From positions 98,265 to 162,264 of the forward strand of contig NZ_BMQP01000018.1 of assembly GCF_014648175.1 (NCBI RefSeq): DNA of 64,000 nucleotides. Direction: 5' to 3'. This document shows, in pieces, positions 7,710 to 19,907 of this stretch. The notes below the pieces were generated by a model that was given only the letters and a program-made list of their open reading frames with translations, searched no databases and was not told the DNA's origin. Both the position numbers and the translations under genes were made by a program. The stretch comes from Planobispora rosea (GTDB taxonomy: Bacteria; Actinomycetota; Actinomycetes; Streptosporangiales; Streptosporangiaceae). Each line of letters opens with the position of its first letter. Position 1 is the stretch's first letter.

Positions 7710-8492
7710 TCAGATGTCGCGGTCGAGGCGCAGGCGCACCTCCGCGGCGAGTTGCTCGTCGGCGTGGTCGAGCCCGTAGCGCCACACCCGCTCGGCGTCC
7801 TCGTCGCGCCCGCGCAACGGGAGCGTGCGGGCCAGGAGCTCGATGGCCAGGGCGCTGGTCTCGGCGTCCCCGCCGTCCTCCACCGCCGCGGTGAACTCCG
7901 CGCACGCCAGCTCCAGATGCGCGATGCCGAGCAGCACCCGCAGGCGCGGCCCGTCGACCGCCTCGGGGATCTCCAGAGCCTCCAGGAGCGCCTGAGCCGC
8001 CTGCCCGGCCTCTCCGTCCGCCAGCAGGAGTTCGGCCAGCCACAGAGCCGCCTGGGGGGCGATCTCGGGGTCGCCGGTGGCCAGGGCGGCCCGCAGGGCC
8101 TCACGCGCCTCCTCCTCCCCCGCGGCCAGGCGCGCGAGCGCCAGGTGCGCCACCGGCACGTAGGCCGGGTTCCCCAGGCCGAGCGCGGCCTGCCAGGCCG
8201 CGCGGGCCTGGTCGGGCCGGTCCTCCGCCTCGAAGCTCCGGGCGAGCAGGCACGCCGCCTGGGGGGCGAACTCGGGGTGCCCGGTCGCCAGCGCGGTCCG
8301 CGCGGCCGCCCGCGCGCCCGGTACATCTCCTCGCTCCTGGAGCACCGCCGCCAGGCCCACCGCGGCCTGGGCGCGATCGGGCCCCTCGGCGTCGGCCGCC
8401 AGTTCCGCGAGGATCGTCGCGGCGCCGTCCAGGTCGCCGTCCTCGGCGAGCCGGCGCGCGGTCTCCAGGGGACGCGTGTCCACCTCAGGCAT
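7710..8492 (-). CDS. Tetratricopeptide-repeat protein
   Basis: 260 residues almost entirely of TPR/Sel1-like helical hairpins: repeated A-x3-L-A-x6-GDxxGAR and ATGDPEIAPQAALWLAELL-type units recur about every 36 residues. Such proteins act as protein-interaction scaffolds. The start is the ATG at 8492, preceded by GGAGGA with 6-nt spacing; a longer frame upstream is not supported. Ala/Leu/Glu-rich, no signal peptide, so cytosolic. The partner cannot be told from the sequence. It lies downstream of gcvP on the same strand. Confidence 0.75.
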   Translation of the reverse strand: MPEVDTRPLETARRLAEDGDLDGAATILAELAADAEGPDRAQAAVGLAAVLQERGDVPGARAAARTALATGHPEFAPQAACLLARSFEAEDRPDQARAAWQAALGLGNPAYVPVAHLALARLAAGEEEAREALRAALATGDPEIAPQAALWLAELLLADGEAGQAAQALLEALEIPEAVDGPRLRVLLGIAHLELACAEFTAAVEDGGDAETSALAIELLARTLPLRGRDEDAERVWRYGLDHADEQLAAEVRLRLDRDI

Positions 8493-8609
8493 GCAGGGTC
8501 CTCCCCGGGTAAGGAATCGCCCCGAGCCTAACGACTCGGGGCGGTGTTCGTCCCCCTGCATTCGCCTTCGGATGCGCGGCCCGTCCCCGGCCGCGCCCCG
8601 GCGGCGGGA

Positions 8610-11465
<2,856 letters not shown>

Positions 11466-11518
11466 GGAAAGCCTCCCGAGGCGGTGGAGACCGGCGCTGG
11501 GCGCAGGCGTGTGCCGTC

Positions 11519-11710
11519 TCCCCCTCTGTCATCACGACCTGAGAGTTTCACCTGCCCCGCGAAGGGCGGCTTTCACCGTCGGTGAGACACGCCTGGCGGG
11601 CGCACCTGCTTTCCAGAGTCGCCTCGTCCGTGCGGTACAGGGTGCCTGAGAGATTCCGGGGAGGTTGCTCCTTCGGCGCCCCGGTCGTGCCGGGGTCTCT
11701 CCCGCACAGG
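11519..11710 (-). promoter_or_regulatory. Tandem glycine riboswitch upstream of gcvP
   Basis: On the minus strand two gcvT-type aptamers follow each other. The first opens with TGCGGGAGAGACC, has CGCCGAAGGAGCAAC, and closes with GGAATCTCTCAGGCA. The second has GACTCTGGAAAGCA, CACCGACGGTGAAAG and GAAACTCTCAGGT, ending in ATGACAGAGGGG. Both aptamers carry the conserved CTCTCAGG and GAAGG/GGTGAAAG elements. The leader ends about 55 nt before the gcvP ATG; a short hairpin and Shine-Dalgarno region in that interval probably form the expression platform. A possible -10 (TAAAGT) lies near 11721-11726. Confidence 0.93.
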
Positions 11711-11729
11711 GTCGTCAGCGAGATTTACT

Positions 11730-12350
11730 TTACCCCGTACGGCGCGCCCTGCGGCGGCGGGCCAGTTCATCGGCGTGGTGCCCGGCTAAAGGGTCGTCGC
11801 CGGTCTCCGCGCGCTCACTGGGGAGCTCCGCCAGGGAGCCCTCCACCTCCTGCCACACCCGGCCCAGCGCGATGCCGAACACGCCCTGGCCGCCCTGCAG
11901 GAGGTCGATGACCTCATCGGGCGAGGTGCACTCGTAGACGCTGACGCCATCGCTCATCAGAGTGATCTGGGCGAGGTCGGCGACCCCGCGGGAGCGCAGG
12001 TGATGGACGGCGATGCGGATCTGCTGCAGGGAGACGCCCGTGTCGAGCAGGCGCTTGACGACTTTCAGCACCAGGATGTCGCGGAAGCCGTACAGTCGCT
12101 GGGAGCCCGAGCCGTGCGCAGCCCTCACCGTGGGCTCCACCAGGCCGGTCCGTGCCCAATAGTCCAGTTGCCGGTAGGTGATCCCGGCAGCGGCACAGGC
12201 CGTAGGGCCTCGATAGCCGACGTCGGCGGGCAGGTTCACCGCCTGTCCCTCGAACAGCAGACCCTCTTCTCCGGCACGCTGGCGCGCCGACCGGCGCCGC
12301 ACCGGATCATCCTGGCCGGCCGCCTTTCCTTCGCCGCTGCTGACCGCCAC
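11730..12350 (-). CDS. MerR-family regulator at the end of the garA-ftsR cluster
   Basis: 206 residues. DNA-binding winged helix (about 42-110): VGYRGPTACAAAGITYRQLD, WARTGLVEPTVR and SQRLYGFRDILVLKVVKRLL. The C-terminal part contains MSDGVSVYECTSPDEVIDLL and GGQGVFGIALG, conserved in the actinobacterial MerR protein that always sits next to the DUF151 gene. The effector is unknown; no metal-binding Cys cluster is seen. The GTG at 12350 is chosen for CCGGAGG with 6-nt spacing, though in-frame ATG (12374) and GTG (12401) codons exist. Own promoter upstream. Confidence 0.85.
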   Translation of the reverse strand: MAVSSGEGKAAGQDDPVRRRSARQRAGEEGLLFEGQAVNLPADVGYRGPTACAAAGITYRQLDYWARTGLVEPTVRAAHGSGSQRLYGFRDILVLKVVKRLLDTGVSLQQIRIAVHHLRSRGVADLAQITLMSDGVSVYECTSPDEVIDLLQGGQGVFGIALGRVWQEVEGSLAELPSERAETGDDPLAGHHADELARRRRARRTG

Positions 12351-12421
12351 TGCGGACCTCCGGCTTTCTCTCATCCCATGGCCTGATCTGGGGGTTTGCA
12401 CACGGCCATAGGTTCACTCGC

Positions 12422-12450
12422 ACCGTAAGACTGGGACTCACCTCAGTCAA
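12422..12450 (-). promoter_or_regulatory. Housekeeping promoter of the merR gene
   Basis: Minus strand: TTGACT (12450-12445), 17-nt spacer, TACGGT (12427-12422), a good match to TTGACN/TANNNT. Predicted start near 12415, about 65 nt before the GTG. Confidence 0.65.
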
Positions 12451-12494
12451 CGACCCCACTCGGCGCGTCGTGAAGCGTAAATGCACCGAAATTC

Positions 12495-12974
12495 CTACCC
12501 CGCGCGGCCGAAGTCCTCCGGTGAGATCTGGTCAAGGAACTCCCTGAACTTCTCCACCTCGTCTTCCTGGCCCTCCTGGTCGTCCGGAATGATCACTCCG
12601 GCCTCGCGGACCACGTCCTCACTGGCGAAGATACGCGCACCGGTGCGCAGTGCCAAGGCGATCGAGTCCGAGGGACGGGCGCTCACCTCGACCCCGTTGG
12701 AGAACACCAGGTCCGCGAAGAAGATGCCCTCCCGGAGCGCGACGATGTTCACCGTGCGCAGCCCCACTCCGAGCGCGTCGAGCACGTCCCGGAACAAATC
12801 ATGGGTGAGCGGCCGGGGGGGCGGCTCCTCCGCCTGCGCCATGGCAATCGCGGTCGCCTCAGTCATGCCGATCCAGATGGGCAGGTAGCGTTCCCCTTGC
12901 GTCTCTTTGAGCAGGACGATCGGCTGGTTGGAGGGCATCTCGACCCGAACGCCCACGACCTCCATCTGCAACAC
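12495..12974 (-). CDS. Bifunctional nuclease family (DUF151) protein
   Basis: 159 residues. Typical DUF151 sequence: VVGVRVEMPSNQPIVLLKE, RYLPIWIGMTEATAIAMAQ, PLTHDLFRDVL, VSARPSDSIALALRTGARI, then an acidic C-terminal tail ending VEKFREFLDQISPEDFG, which is characteristic of the actinobacterial members. Plant and bacterial relatives were reported to cut RNA and DNA; the function in actinobacteria is not settled. Start is GTG with GGAG upstream. It lies between ftsR and merR on the same strand, the conserved order in Streptomyces, Mycobacterium and Corynebacterium. Confidence 0.9.
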   Translation of the reverse strand: MLQMEVVGVRVEMPSNQPIVLLKETQGERYLPIWIGMTEATAIAMAQAEEPPPRPLTHDLFRDVLDALGVGLRTVNIVALREGIFFADLVFSNGVEVSARPSDSIALALRTGARIFASEDVVREAGVIIPDDQEGQEDEVEKFREFLDQISPEDFGRAG

Positions 12975-13057
12975 GGGCTGCTCCGTCTTTTCGCTGGGTT
13001 CCGACCGGTTCCTTCAACGTAACACCCGGGGGACGGCCGACGCCCCGCCAGGTCCTC

Positions 13058-13738
13058 TCACCTGCCCAGAATCTCACGCACACCGGAGCGGAGCAGGGAC
13101 GCGTGCAGGTCCAGCAGGAGGCCGGATATCTCCCTCGCGGTCTCGTCGGCCCGATCGATGGCGCCCGGGGCGCGACGGCGCAGCAGGGGGGCGACGGCCT
13201 GCTCCACCAGCCCGGCCTCCCGCTCCGCCGCCGCCTTGACCGCCCGCAGGTGACGGGCGCGCAGGCCGAAGGCCGCCAGGGCGCCGACGCTGCGGGCCAC
13301 GGCCAGCGCCTCGGCGTCGTAGTGGCGGGCCACCGCGGAGAGCAGGCCGTAGTCCTCGAGCTCGGCCAGGGTCTCCTCGTCGATCTCGGCGGCGGCCAGG
13401 AGCTCCTCCCGGCTGAGCCGGACCTCCGGGGTCGGATCCGCAGGCAGGGCGCGCGGCCGGGCGACCGGCCGCTCCTCGCGGTCGGCCGCCTCCAGCCGAT
13501 CTTTGATCACCCGCAGCGGCAGGTAGCGGTCACGCTGCTCGCTGAGGATGTAACGCAACCGCTCGACGTCGGCATAGGTGAACTTCCGGTAGCCGGAGGG
13601 ACTGCGCTCCGGCTCGATCAGCCCCTCGCCCTCCAGGAAACGGATCTTGGAGATGCTGACGTCGGGGAACTCGCCCTGCAGGAGGGCGAGGACCTCCCCG
13701 ATGCTCATGTGCGCACGAGCGGCCTGGGGGCTCATCAT
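13058..13738 (-). CDS. ftsR: MerR-type regulator FtsR
   Basis: 226 residues. N-terminal MerR helix-turn-helix (about 11-85): MSIGEVLALLQGEFPDVSIS, KIRFLEGEGLIEPERSPSGY and RKFTYADVERLRYIL. In Corynebacterium glutamicum the orthologue in the same position, next to the FHA protein OdhI/GarA, activates ftsZ. By position and sequence this is the same gene, so control of cell division is likely but inferred. Its start overlaps the garA stop by 4 bases (ATGA), so the two are probably translationally coupled. Confidence 0.85.
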   Translation of the reverse strand: MMSPQAARAHMSIGEVLALLQGEFPDVSISKIRFLEGEGLIEPERSPSGYRKFTYADVERLRYILSEQRDRYLPLRVIKDRLEAADREERPVARPRALPADPTPEVRLSREELLAAAEIDEETLAELEDYGLLSAVARHYDAEALAVARSVGALAAFGLRARHLRAVKAAAEREAGLVEQAVAPLLRRRAPGAIDRADETAREISGLLLDLHASLLRSGVREILGR

Positions 13739-14247
13739 CCTCCAGCGGTGCCGCGGGTGAGGAACACCAGGCGGAACTTGCCGATCTGCACCTCGTCCCC
13801 GCCGTAGAGCGGAGCCTCCTCGATCCGCTCACGGTTGACGTAGGTGCCGTTGAGGCTGCCGACGTCGCGGACGGTGAAGACACCGCCGCCGCGGCGGTAG
13901 AACTCCACGTGGCGCCGCGAGACCGTGATGTCGTCGAGGAAGATGTCGCTGTCCGGATGGCGGCCCACCGTGGTGAGGTCGCTGTCCAGGAGGAACCGGC
14001 TGCCGGCGTTGGGACCGCGCATGGCCACCAGCAGGGCCGTGCCCGGAGGCAACTGCTCGACGGCCTGCCGCTCGGCGAGAAGCGCCTCTCCCGTCTCCGC
14101 CTCGTATGCCTCGATCCCGGAGAGGGAGATCGTCGACGTGCTGTCTCCAGGGACCTCAGCTCTGGTCAGCGGCGCACCGCATCGAGAACAGAAACGGGCG
14201 TCCTCGGGGTTCGCATGACCGCACTGCGTGCAGTAGACGCTCGGCAT
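13735..14247 (-). CDS. garA: FHA-domain protein GarA/OdhI with an N-terminal zinc ribbon
   Basis: 170 residues. Starts with a zinc ribbon (YCTQCGHANPEDARFCSRCG, Cys-x2-Cys twice), then a linker with TSTISLSG, then an FHA domain: VAMRGPNAGSRFLLD, TVGRHPDSDIFLDD, TVSRRHVEFYRR, SLNGTYVNRERIE. GarA/OdhI is phosphorylated on N-terminal Thr by PknB/PknG and switches 2-oxoglutarate dehydrogenase and glutamate metabolism. The usual ETTSVFR site is not exact here; Thr/Ser in DSTSTIS is the candidate. The ATG at 14247 has AGGAGG, but about 12 nt away. Confidence 0.85.
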   Translation of the reverse strand: MPSVYCTQCGHANPEDARFCSRCGAPLTRAEVPGDSTSTISLSGIEAYEAETGEALLAERQAVEQLPPGTALLVAMRGPNAGSRFLLDSDLTTVGRHPDSDIFLDDITVSRRHVEFYRRGGGVFTVRDVGSLNGTYVNRERIEEAPLYGGDEVQIGKFRLVFLTRGTAGG

Positions 14248-14349
14248 CGATCGGCTCGGCCTCCTACCGCGAAGACGCGGCAACGGTGCTCGGGGATGCG
14301 CGCCTCGCTTCTTCGCTTCTCAAGTGTGTGTTCAAACTGCGAATGCCGC

Positions 14350-14378
14350 AACTTACGCTGCTGAGGCGCAAAGGTCAA
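14350..14378 (-). promoter_or_regulatory. Housekeeping promoter of the garA-ftsR cluster
   Basis: Minus strand: TTGACC (14378-14373), exactly 17 nt, TAAGTT (14355-14350). Predicted start near 14343, leaving a leader of about 95 nt before garA. Confidence 0.65.
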
Positions 14379-14449
14379 GGCGAGCGGTCGACCGGGGTCG
14401 GTCGTGTCAAAACTACAGCCGGGCACGGTCCACGGTCTATATCTGTGTT

Positions 14450-14649
14450 CATGGCGACGCTGCGCGTCGCGGCTCGGGGGCTGATAACCGGTGCCTTCCC
14501 TCGTCGTGCTCCGTCGCTGCGCTCCCTCGCCCTCCTCAGTCCAGCGCACCGGCGCCCCCTCGCGGGCCCATGGCGACGCTGCGCGTCGCGGCTCGGGGGC
14601 TGATAACCGGTGCCTTCCCTCGTCGTGCTCCGTCGCTGCGCTCCCTCGC
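14450..14649. repeat. Two identical 81-bp direct repeats, 119 bp apart start to start
   Basis: Copies at 14450-14530 and 14569-14649 are identical. Each begins ATGGCGACGCTGCGCGTCGC, which can fold (GCGACGCTGCGCGTCGC), then GGCTCGGGGGCTGATAACCG and ends CTCCGTCGCTGCGCTCCCTC, a second small fold. The 38 bp between the copies is unrelated. They fill most of the 410-bp gap between garA and the convergent-side end of the nucleotidyltransferase gene. A degenerate relative (GACGCTTCGCATCGCGGCTC) is at about 17811-17830 upstream of thiC, so this is probably a dispersed intergenic repeat family. Confidence 0.85.
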
Positions 14650-14657
14650 GGCCGTCG

Positions 14658-17159
14658 TCACGTTCCGGCGGCGTTCTCCACGACCTGGGCCCAGTGTTCC
14701 AGGAGCGCCTGGGCGGAGTCCGCGTCCGAGGCCTCCGCCCACAGGTGGGTGACGGCTTCGGAGGGGTCGGGCAGCACCAGCGCCCAGCCGCCGTCCTCGG
14801 CGACGACCCGCACGCCGTCGGTGGTGTCGACCCGGTAGCCCTCGGCGGCCTCGATGACGGAGCGCATCACCGCTCCCTTGGCCGCCCAGGGCGTCGGCAC
14901 CGTACGGCGCAGCAGCCTGGCCGCGGGGATCCTGGCGTCGATTTGGCTGAGCGAGAGCCGGGTCCGGGCGACCAGCCCCAGCAGGCGCAGGAACACCGCC
15001 AGCCCGTCCACCGCGGGCCCGAACTCCGGCACGATGAACCCGCCGCGCCCGTCCCCGGCGAAGACCATGTCGTGCCCGCGCGAGGCGGAGGTGAGGGCGT
15101 CGATCGCGGTGGAGGTCCACTCGACCTGGACGCCGTGGAACCGGCAGACCTGCTCGGCCACGCGGGTGGTGGTCACCGGCAGCGCCACCCGGCCGCCCCG
15201 CCGCTCGGCCGCGACGAGGTCCAGCACGACCAGCAGGGCGCGCTCCTCACTGATCAGCTGACCCGCCTCGTTGACCAGCGCGACCCGTTCCCCCACCGGG
15301 TCGAACCGTACTCCGAACGCCGCCCTGGAGGAGCTGACGAGCTCCGACAGGCGTTGCAGGTCCCGGCGGCGCTCGGCGAAGGTCTCGGTGGGCGAGGCCT
15401 CGTCCAGCCTGTTGTTGACGGTCAGCACGTCCACGCCCACCCGGCCGAGGAGGCTCGGCAGCACCAGCGACGAGGTGCCGCCCGCGCAGTCGACCACGAC
15501 CTTCATGTCGGCGTCGCGCACCCCGTTCATGTTCACGCAGCGCAGCAGCTCGTTCGTGTAGTCCTCGATCACCCGCGGGGGGAAGCTGAGCTCGGCGATC
15601 TCACCGGGGAAGGCGCGGCGGAACTCCTGGCGGGAGAAGACCCGCTCCAGCCTCCGCTGGGCGGACTGGGACAGGTCGGCGCCGCTCTCGTCCATGAAGA
15701 CGATGTCCACGCTCTGCGGGTCGCCGGCGGTGGTGCGCAGGGCGATCCCGCCGACGGACCCGTCCTTGGCGGTGTGGAAGCGGGAGACCGGCAGCGGGAC
15801 GGCCTCCAGGTCGAGCACGTCGATGGCGCTGGCGTTCAGGGCGCTGATCACGGCCCGTTTCAGGGCCCGGGCGGCCCGGGAGGAGTCACGGGAGGTGACG
15901 ACCGAGGCGCCCTTCTTCAGGGTGGTCGCGTAGGCGCTGGCCAGCCGTACACACAGCTCGGGGGTGATCTCCACGTTGACCAGCCCGGAGACCCCGCGCG
16001 GGCCGAACAGGTTGCGCTGGCCCCTCGACTCCCAGATCACGCTGGTGTTGACCAGGGCGCCGGCCTCGACGGTCTTGAACGGGTAGATCTTGACCCCGGA
16101 GGAGACGTACGCCTCGGCCTCGATGATGCACTCGTCCCCGACGACGGCGTTCTCCTCGACCCGGGCGCCCGTCATCAGGTCGGTGTTCTTGCCGATGACG
16201 CAGCCGCGCAGGTTGGTGCTCGGTCCCACGTAGACGTTGTCGTGGACGACGGCGCGGTGCAGGAAGGCGCCCTCGCGGACCACCACGTTGCTGCCGAGCA
16301 CGGTGTACTCGCGCAGCTCGGCCCCGGCCTCGACCTTGGCGTAGTCGCCGACGTAGAGGGGGCCCTTGAGGATCGCGTCGGGGTCCACCACGGCGCCCTC
16401 CGCCACCCAGACGCCGGGAGAGAGCTCGAAGGCCCCGATGTCCACCTTGACGCGGCCGGAGAGCACGTCGGCCTGGACCCGCATGTAGCTCTCGTGGGTG
16501 CCGACGTCCTCCCAGTAGCCGTCGGCCACGTAGCCGAAGAGCGCGGCCCCCCGCTCCAGCAGCCTCGGGAACACGTCCGCCGACCAGTCGACCGCCCCGG
16601 TCCCGGTGACCTCGTCGAGGACCTCGGGCTCCATCACGTAGACGCCGGTGTTGACGGTGTCGGAGAAGACCTGGCCCCAGGTGGGCTTCTCCAGGAACCG
16701 CTCCACCCGGCCCTGTTCGTCCACGATGACGATGCCGAACTCCAGCGGGTTGGGCACGCGCTTGAGACCGATGGTGACCAGGGCGCCGTTCTCGCGATGA
16801 AACTTGATCATATCGGTCAGGTCGATGTCGGTGAGCGCGTCACCGGAGATGACCAGGAAGGGCTCGTCGCGGAGCCGGTCGGCGGCGTTCTTGACGCTCC
16901 CCGCGGTGCCGAGCGGCCTCTCCTCCGTGGCGTAGTAGAGGTTCATGCCGAGCTCGTCGCCGTCGCCGAAGTAGTTGCGGACCAGCGCGGCCAGGAACTG
17001 CACGGTCACCACGGTCTCGGTGAGCCCGTGCCGTTTCAGCAGGCGCAGCACATGCTCCATGATCGGCCGGTTGACCACTGGGAGCAGGGGCTTGGGCTGG
17101 TTCGCGGTCATCGGCCTGAGCCGCGTCCCCTCACCGCCCGCCATCACGACGGCCTTCAC
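14658..17159 (-). CDS. Mannose-1-phosphate guanylyltransferase-like protein fused to a degenerate phosphomannomutase domain
   Basis: 833 residues. Residues 1-230 are a nucleotidyltransferase: MKAVVMAGGEGTRLRPMT signature, KPLLPVVNRP, VISGDALTDIDL. Residues about 250-375 are left-handed beta-helix hexapeptide repeats (VVDPDAILKGPLYVGDYAKV and similar). Residues about 380-830 match the phosphohexomutase fold, but the phosphoserine loop T-A-S-H-N-P appears as RTTAGDP, without the Ser. So nucleotidyl transfer to sugar-1-phosphate is likely, and mutase activity doubtful. Known actinobacterial relatives are annotated as GDP-mannose pyrophosphorylases. It precedes the phosphatidyltransferase gene's end, which lies upstream by 10 bp; both are leftward and probably cotranscribed. 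Confidence 0.85.
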   Translation of the reverse strand: MKAVVMAGGEGTRLRPMTANQPKPLLPVVNRPIMEHVLRLLKRHGLTETVVTVQFLAALVRNYFGDGDELGMNLYYATEERPLGTAGSVKNAADRLRDEPFLVISGDALTDIDLTDMIKFHRENGALVTIGLKRVPNPLEFGIVIVDEQGRVERFLEKPTWGQVFSDTVNTGVYVMEPEVLDEVTGTGAVDWSADVFPRLLERGAALFGYVADGYWEDVGTHESYMRVQADVLSGRVKVDIGAFELSPGVWVAEGAVVDPDAILKGPLYVGDYAKVEAGAELREYTVLGSNVVVREGAFLHRAVVHDNVYVGPSTNLRGCVIGKNTDLMTGARVEENAVVGDECIIEAEAYVSSGVKIYPFKTVEAGALVNTSVIWESRGQRNLFGPRGVSGLVNVEITPELCVRLASAYATTLKKGASVVTSRDSSRAARALKRAVISALNASAIDVLDLEAVPLPVSRFHTAKDGSVGGIALRTTAGDPQSVDIVFMDESGADLSQSAQRRLERVFSRQEFRRAFPGEIAELSFPPRVIEDYTNELLRCVNMNGVRDADMKVVVDCAGGTSSLVLPSLLGRVGVDVLTVNNRLDEASPTETFAERRRDLQRLSELVSSSRAAFGVRFDPVGERVALVNEAGQLISEERALLVVLDLVAAERRGGRVALPVTTTRVAEQVCRFHGVQVEWTSTAIDALTSASRGHDMVFAGDGRGGFIVPEFGPAVDGLAVFLRLLGLVARTRLSLSQIDARIPAARLLRRTVPTPWAAKGAVMRSVIEAAEGYRVDTTDGVRVVAEDGGWALVLPDPSEAVTHLWAEASDADSAQALLEHWAQVVENAAGT

Positions 17160-17169
17160 AAATCACCTC

Positions 17170-17766
17170 TTACGGCGTTTTGGCTCCTTTAAGGAGTTGC
17201 CGCACCTGTACCCAATACAGCACCCCGGACCACCAGTACAGCCCAACACCCCAGATCGCCAGCGACCAGCCCACGATCCGGGCCGGGTCCCCGTACCACG
17301 CGTCGTGGTGGGCCAGGAAGAGCAGGGGGAAGGAGTAGAGCAGGTTGGCCGTGGCGGCCTTGCCCATGAAGTGCACCGGCAGCGCCGGGCCGTACCCGAG
17401 ACGGCGCAGGATCGGCGGGATGCCCAGGAGCATCACGTCCCGGAGCGGGATGATCAGCGCCAGCCACCAGGGGATGATGTCGCGCAGGGCCAGGCCGAGC
17501 AGGGTGGCCAGGATGTAGAGCCGGTCGGCCAGCGGGTCGAGCAGCCGGCCGAGCTTGCTGGTCTGGTTCCACGCCCGCGCGAGCTTGCCGTCGAGCCAGT
17601 CGGAGAACCCGGCGAGCATCAGCAGCGCCACCGCCCAGCCGTCGGCCTTCGGGCCCAGCACCAGCCAGAGGAAGACCGGCACGCCGAGCAGCCTGGCCAG
17701 GCTCAGCGCGTTGGGAACCGTCCAGATCCGATCCTCGGTCCCCGGCACTTGCACGTTCACCCGCAC
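17170..17766 (-). CDS. CDP-alcohol phosphatidyltransferase
   Basis: 198 residues, an integral membrane enzyme with about six hydrophobic segments. The signature D-x2-DG-x2-AR-x8-G-x3-D-x3-D is complete: SDWLDGKLAR (about 66-75) and GRLLDPLADR. It transfers an alcohol head group to CDP-diacylglycerol; PgsA-like (phosphatidylglycerophosphate) or cardiolipin-like activity cannot be separated by eye. GTG start at 17766 with GGAGG 6 nt upstream; the frame stays open much further upstream but as antisense to thiC. Lies 10 bp upstream of the nucleotidyltransferase fusion, same strand. Confidence 0.85.
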   Translation of the reverse strand: MRVNVQVPGTEDRIWTVPNALSLARLLGVPVFLWLVLGPKADGWAVALLMLAGFSDWLDGKLARAWNQTSKLGRLLDPLADRLYILATLLGLALRDIIPWWLALIIPLRDVMLLGIPPILRRLGYGPALPVHFMGKAATANLLYSFPLLFLAHHDAWYGDPARIVGWSLAIWGVGLYWWSGVLYWVQVRQLLKGAKTP

Positions 17767-17861
17767 ATCTCCCCTCCCACAGCTGATAGTGACACTACTG
17801 CGTTGACGGTGACGCTTCGCATCGCGGCTCGGAAGGGGTGGTGATCGGGCCGGGGACCCGC

Positions 17862-17867
17862 TATGGT
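17862..17867 (+). promoter_or_regulatory. Candidate -10 of the thiC transcript
   Basis: TATGGT, 8 nt before the first conserved base of the TPP aptamer, so that transcription would start right at the riboswitch. No good -35 at 17-18 nt. Confidence 0.35.
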
Positions 17868-17875
17868 TTCCGCCG

Positions 17876-17969
17876 ACCAACGCGGGAGCCCGGAGAACCG
17901 GGCTGAGAGGACGGCTGTGACGGCCGCCGACCGCCAGAACCTGCTCCGGATAATGCCGGCGAAGGGAGT
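17876..17969 (+). promoter_or_regulatory. TPP riboswitch (THI element) upstream of thiC
   Basis: Shows the conserved parts in order: CGCGGGAGCCC, ACCGGGCTGAGAGG, GACGGCCGCCGACCGCCAGA, AACCTGCTCCGGATAATGCC, GGCGAAGGGA. The aptamer ends 7 nt before the thiC ATG. The terminal GAAGGGA also works as the Shine-Dalgarno sequence, so TPP binding would hide it and block translation initiation. Confidence 0.95.
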
Positions 17970-17976
17970 TTGCGCG

Positions 17977-19707
<1,731 letters not shown>

Positions 19708-19713
19708 CGGGCG

Positions 19714-19751
19714 GCGGACCGCGGCCCGGAACCCGCCGGGCCGCGGTCCGC
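19714..19751 (+). terminator. Terminator of thiC
   Basis: Perfect 16-bp stem (GCGGACCGCGGCCCGG and complement) with a 6-nt loop, 6 nt after the stop codon. Confidence 0.7.
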
Positions 19752-19907
19752 GTGTGCCCGGCCCTGTGGCGGCCTCCGGTCCGGGGTGACCTGTGTCGCA
19801 TCGCCGCGGCTCCCCTCAGGCTCTTCTCCCCTGCGCCGATGGGGCGGGGACGGCTCCGCCGGGAGCGTCGTGCAGCCCACCGGGCTCCCATCGAAAAAGG
19901 ACCTGTC

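Noticed and set aside
14450..14649. CRISPR array
   Set aside because: Only two copies of an 81-bp unit, too long for a CRISPR repeat, and no cas genes in the window. The same holds for the other tandem repeats, which have no spacers.
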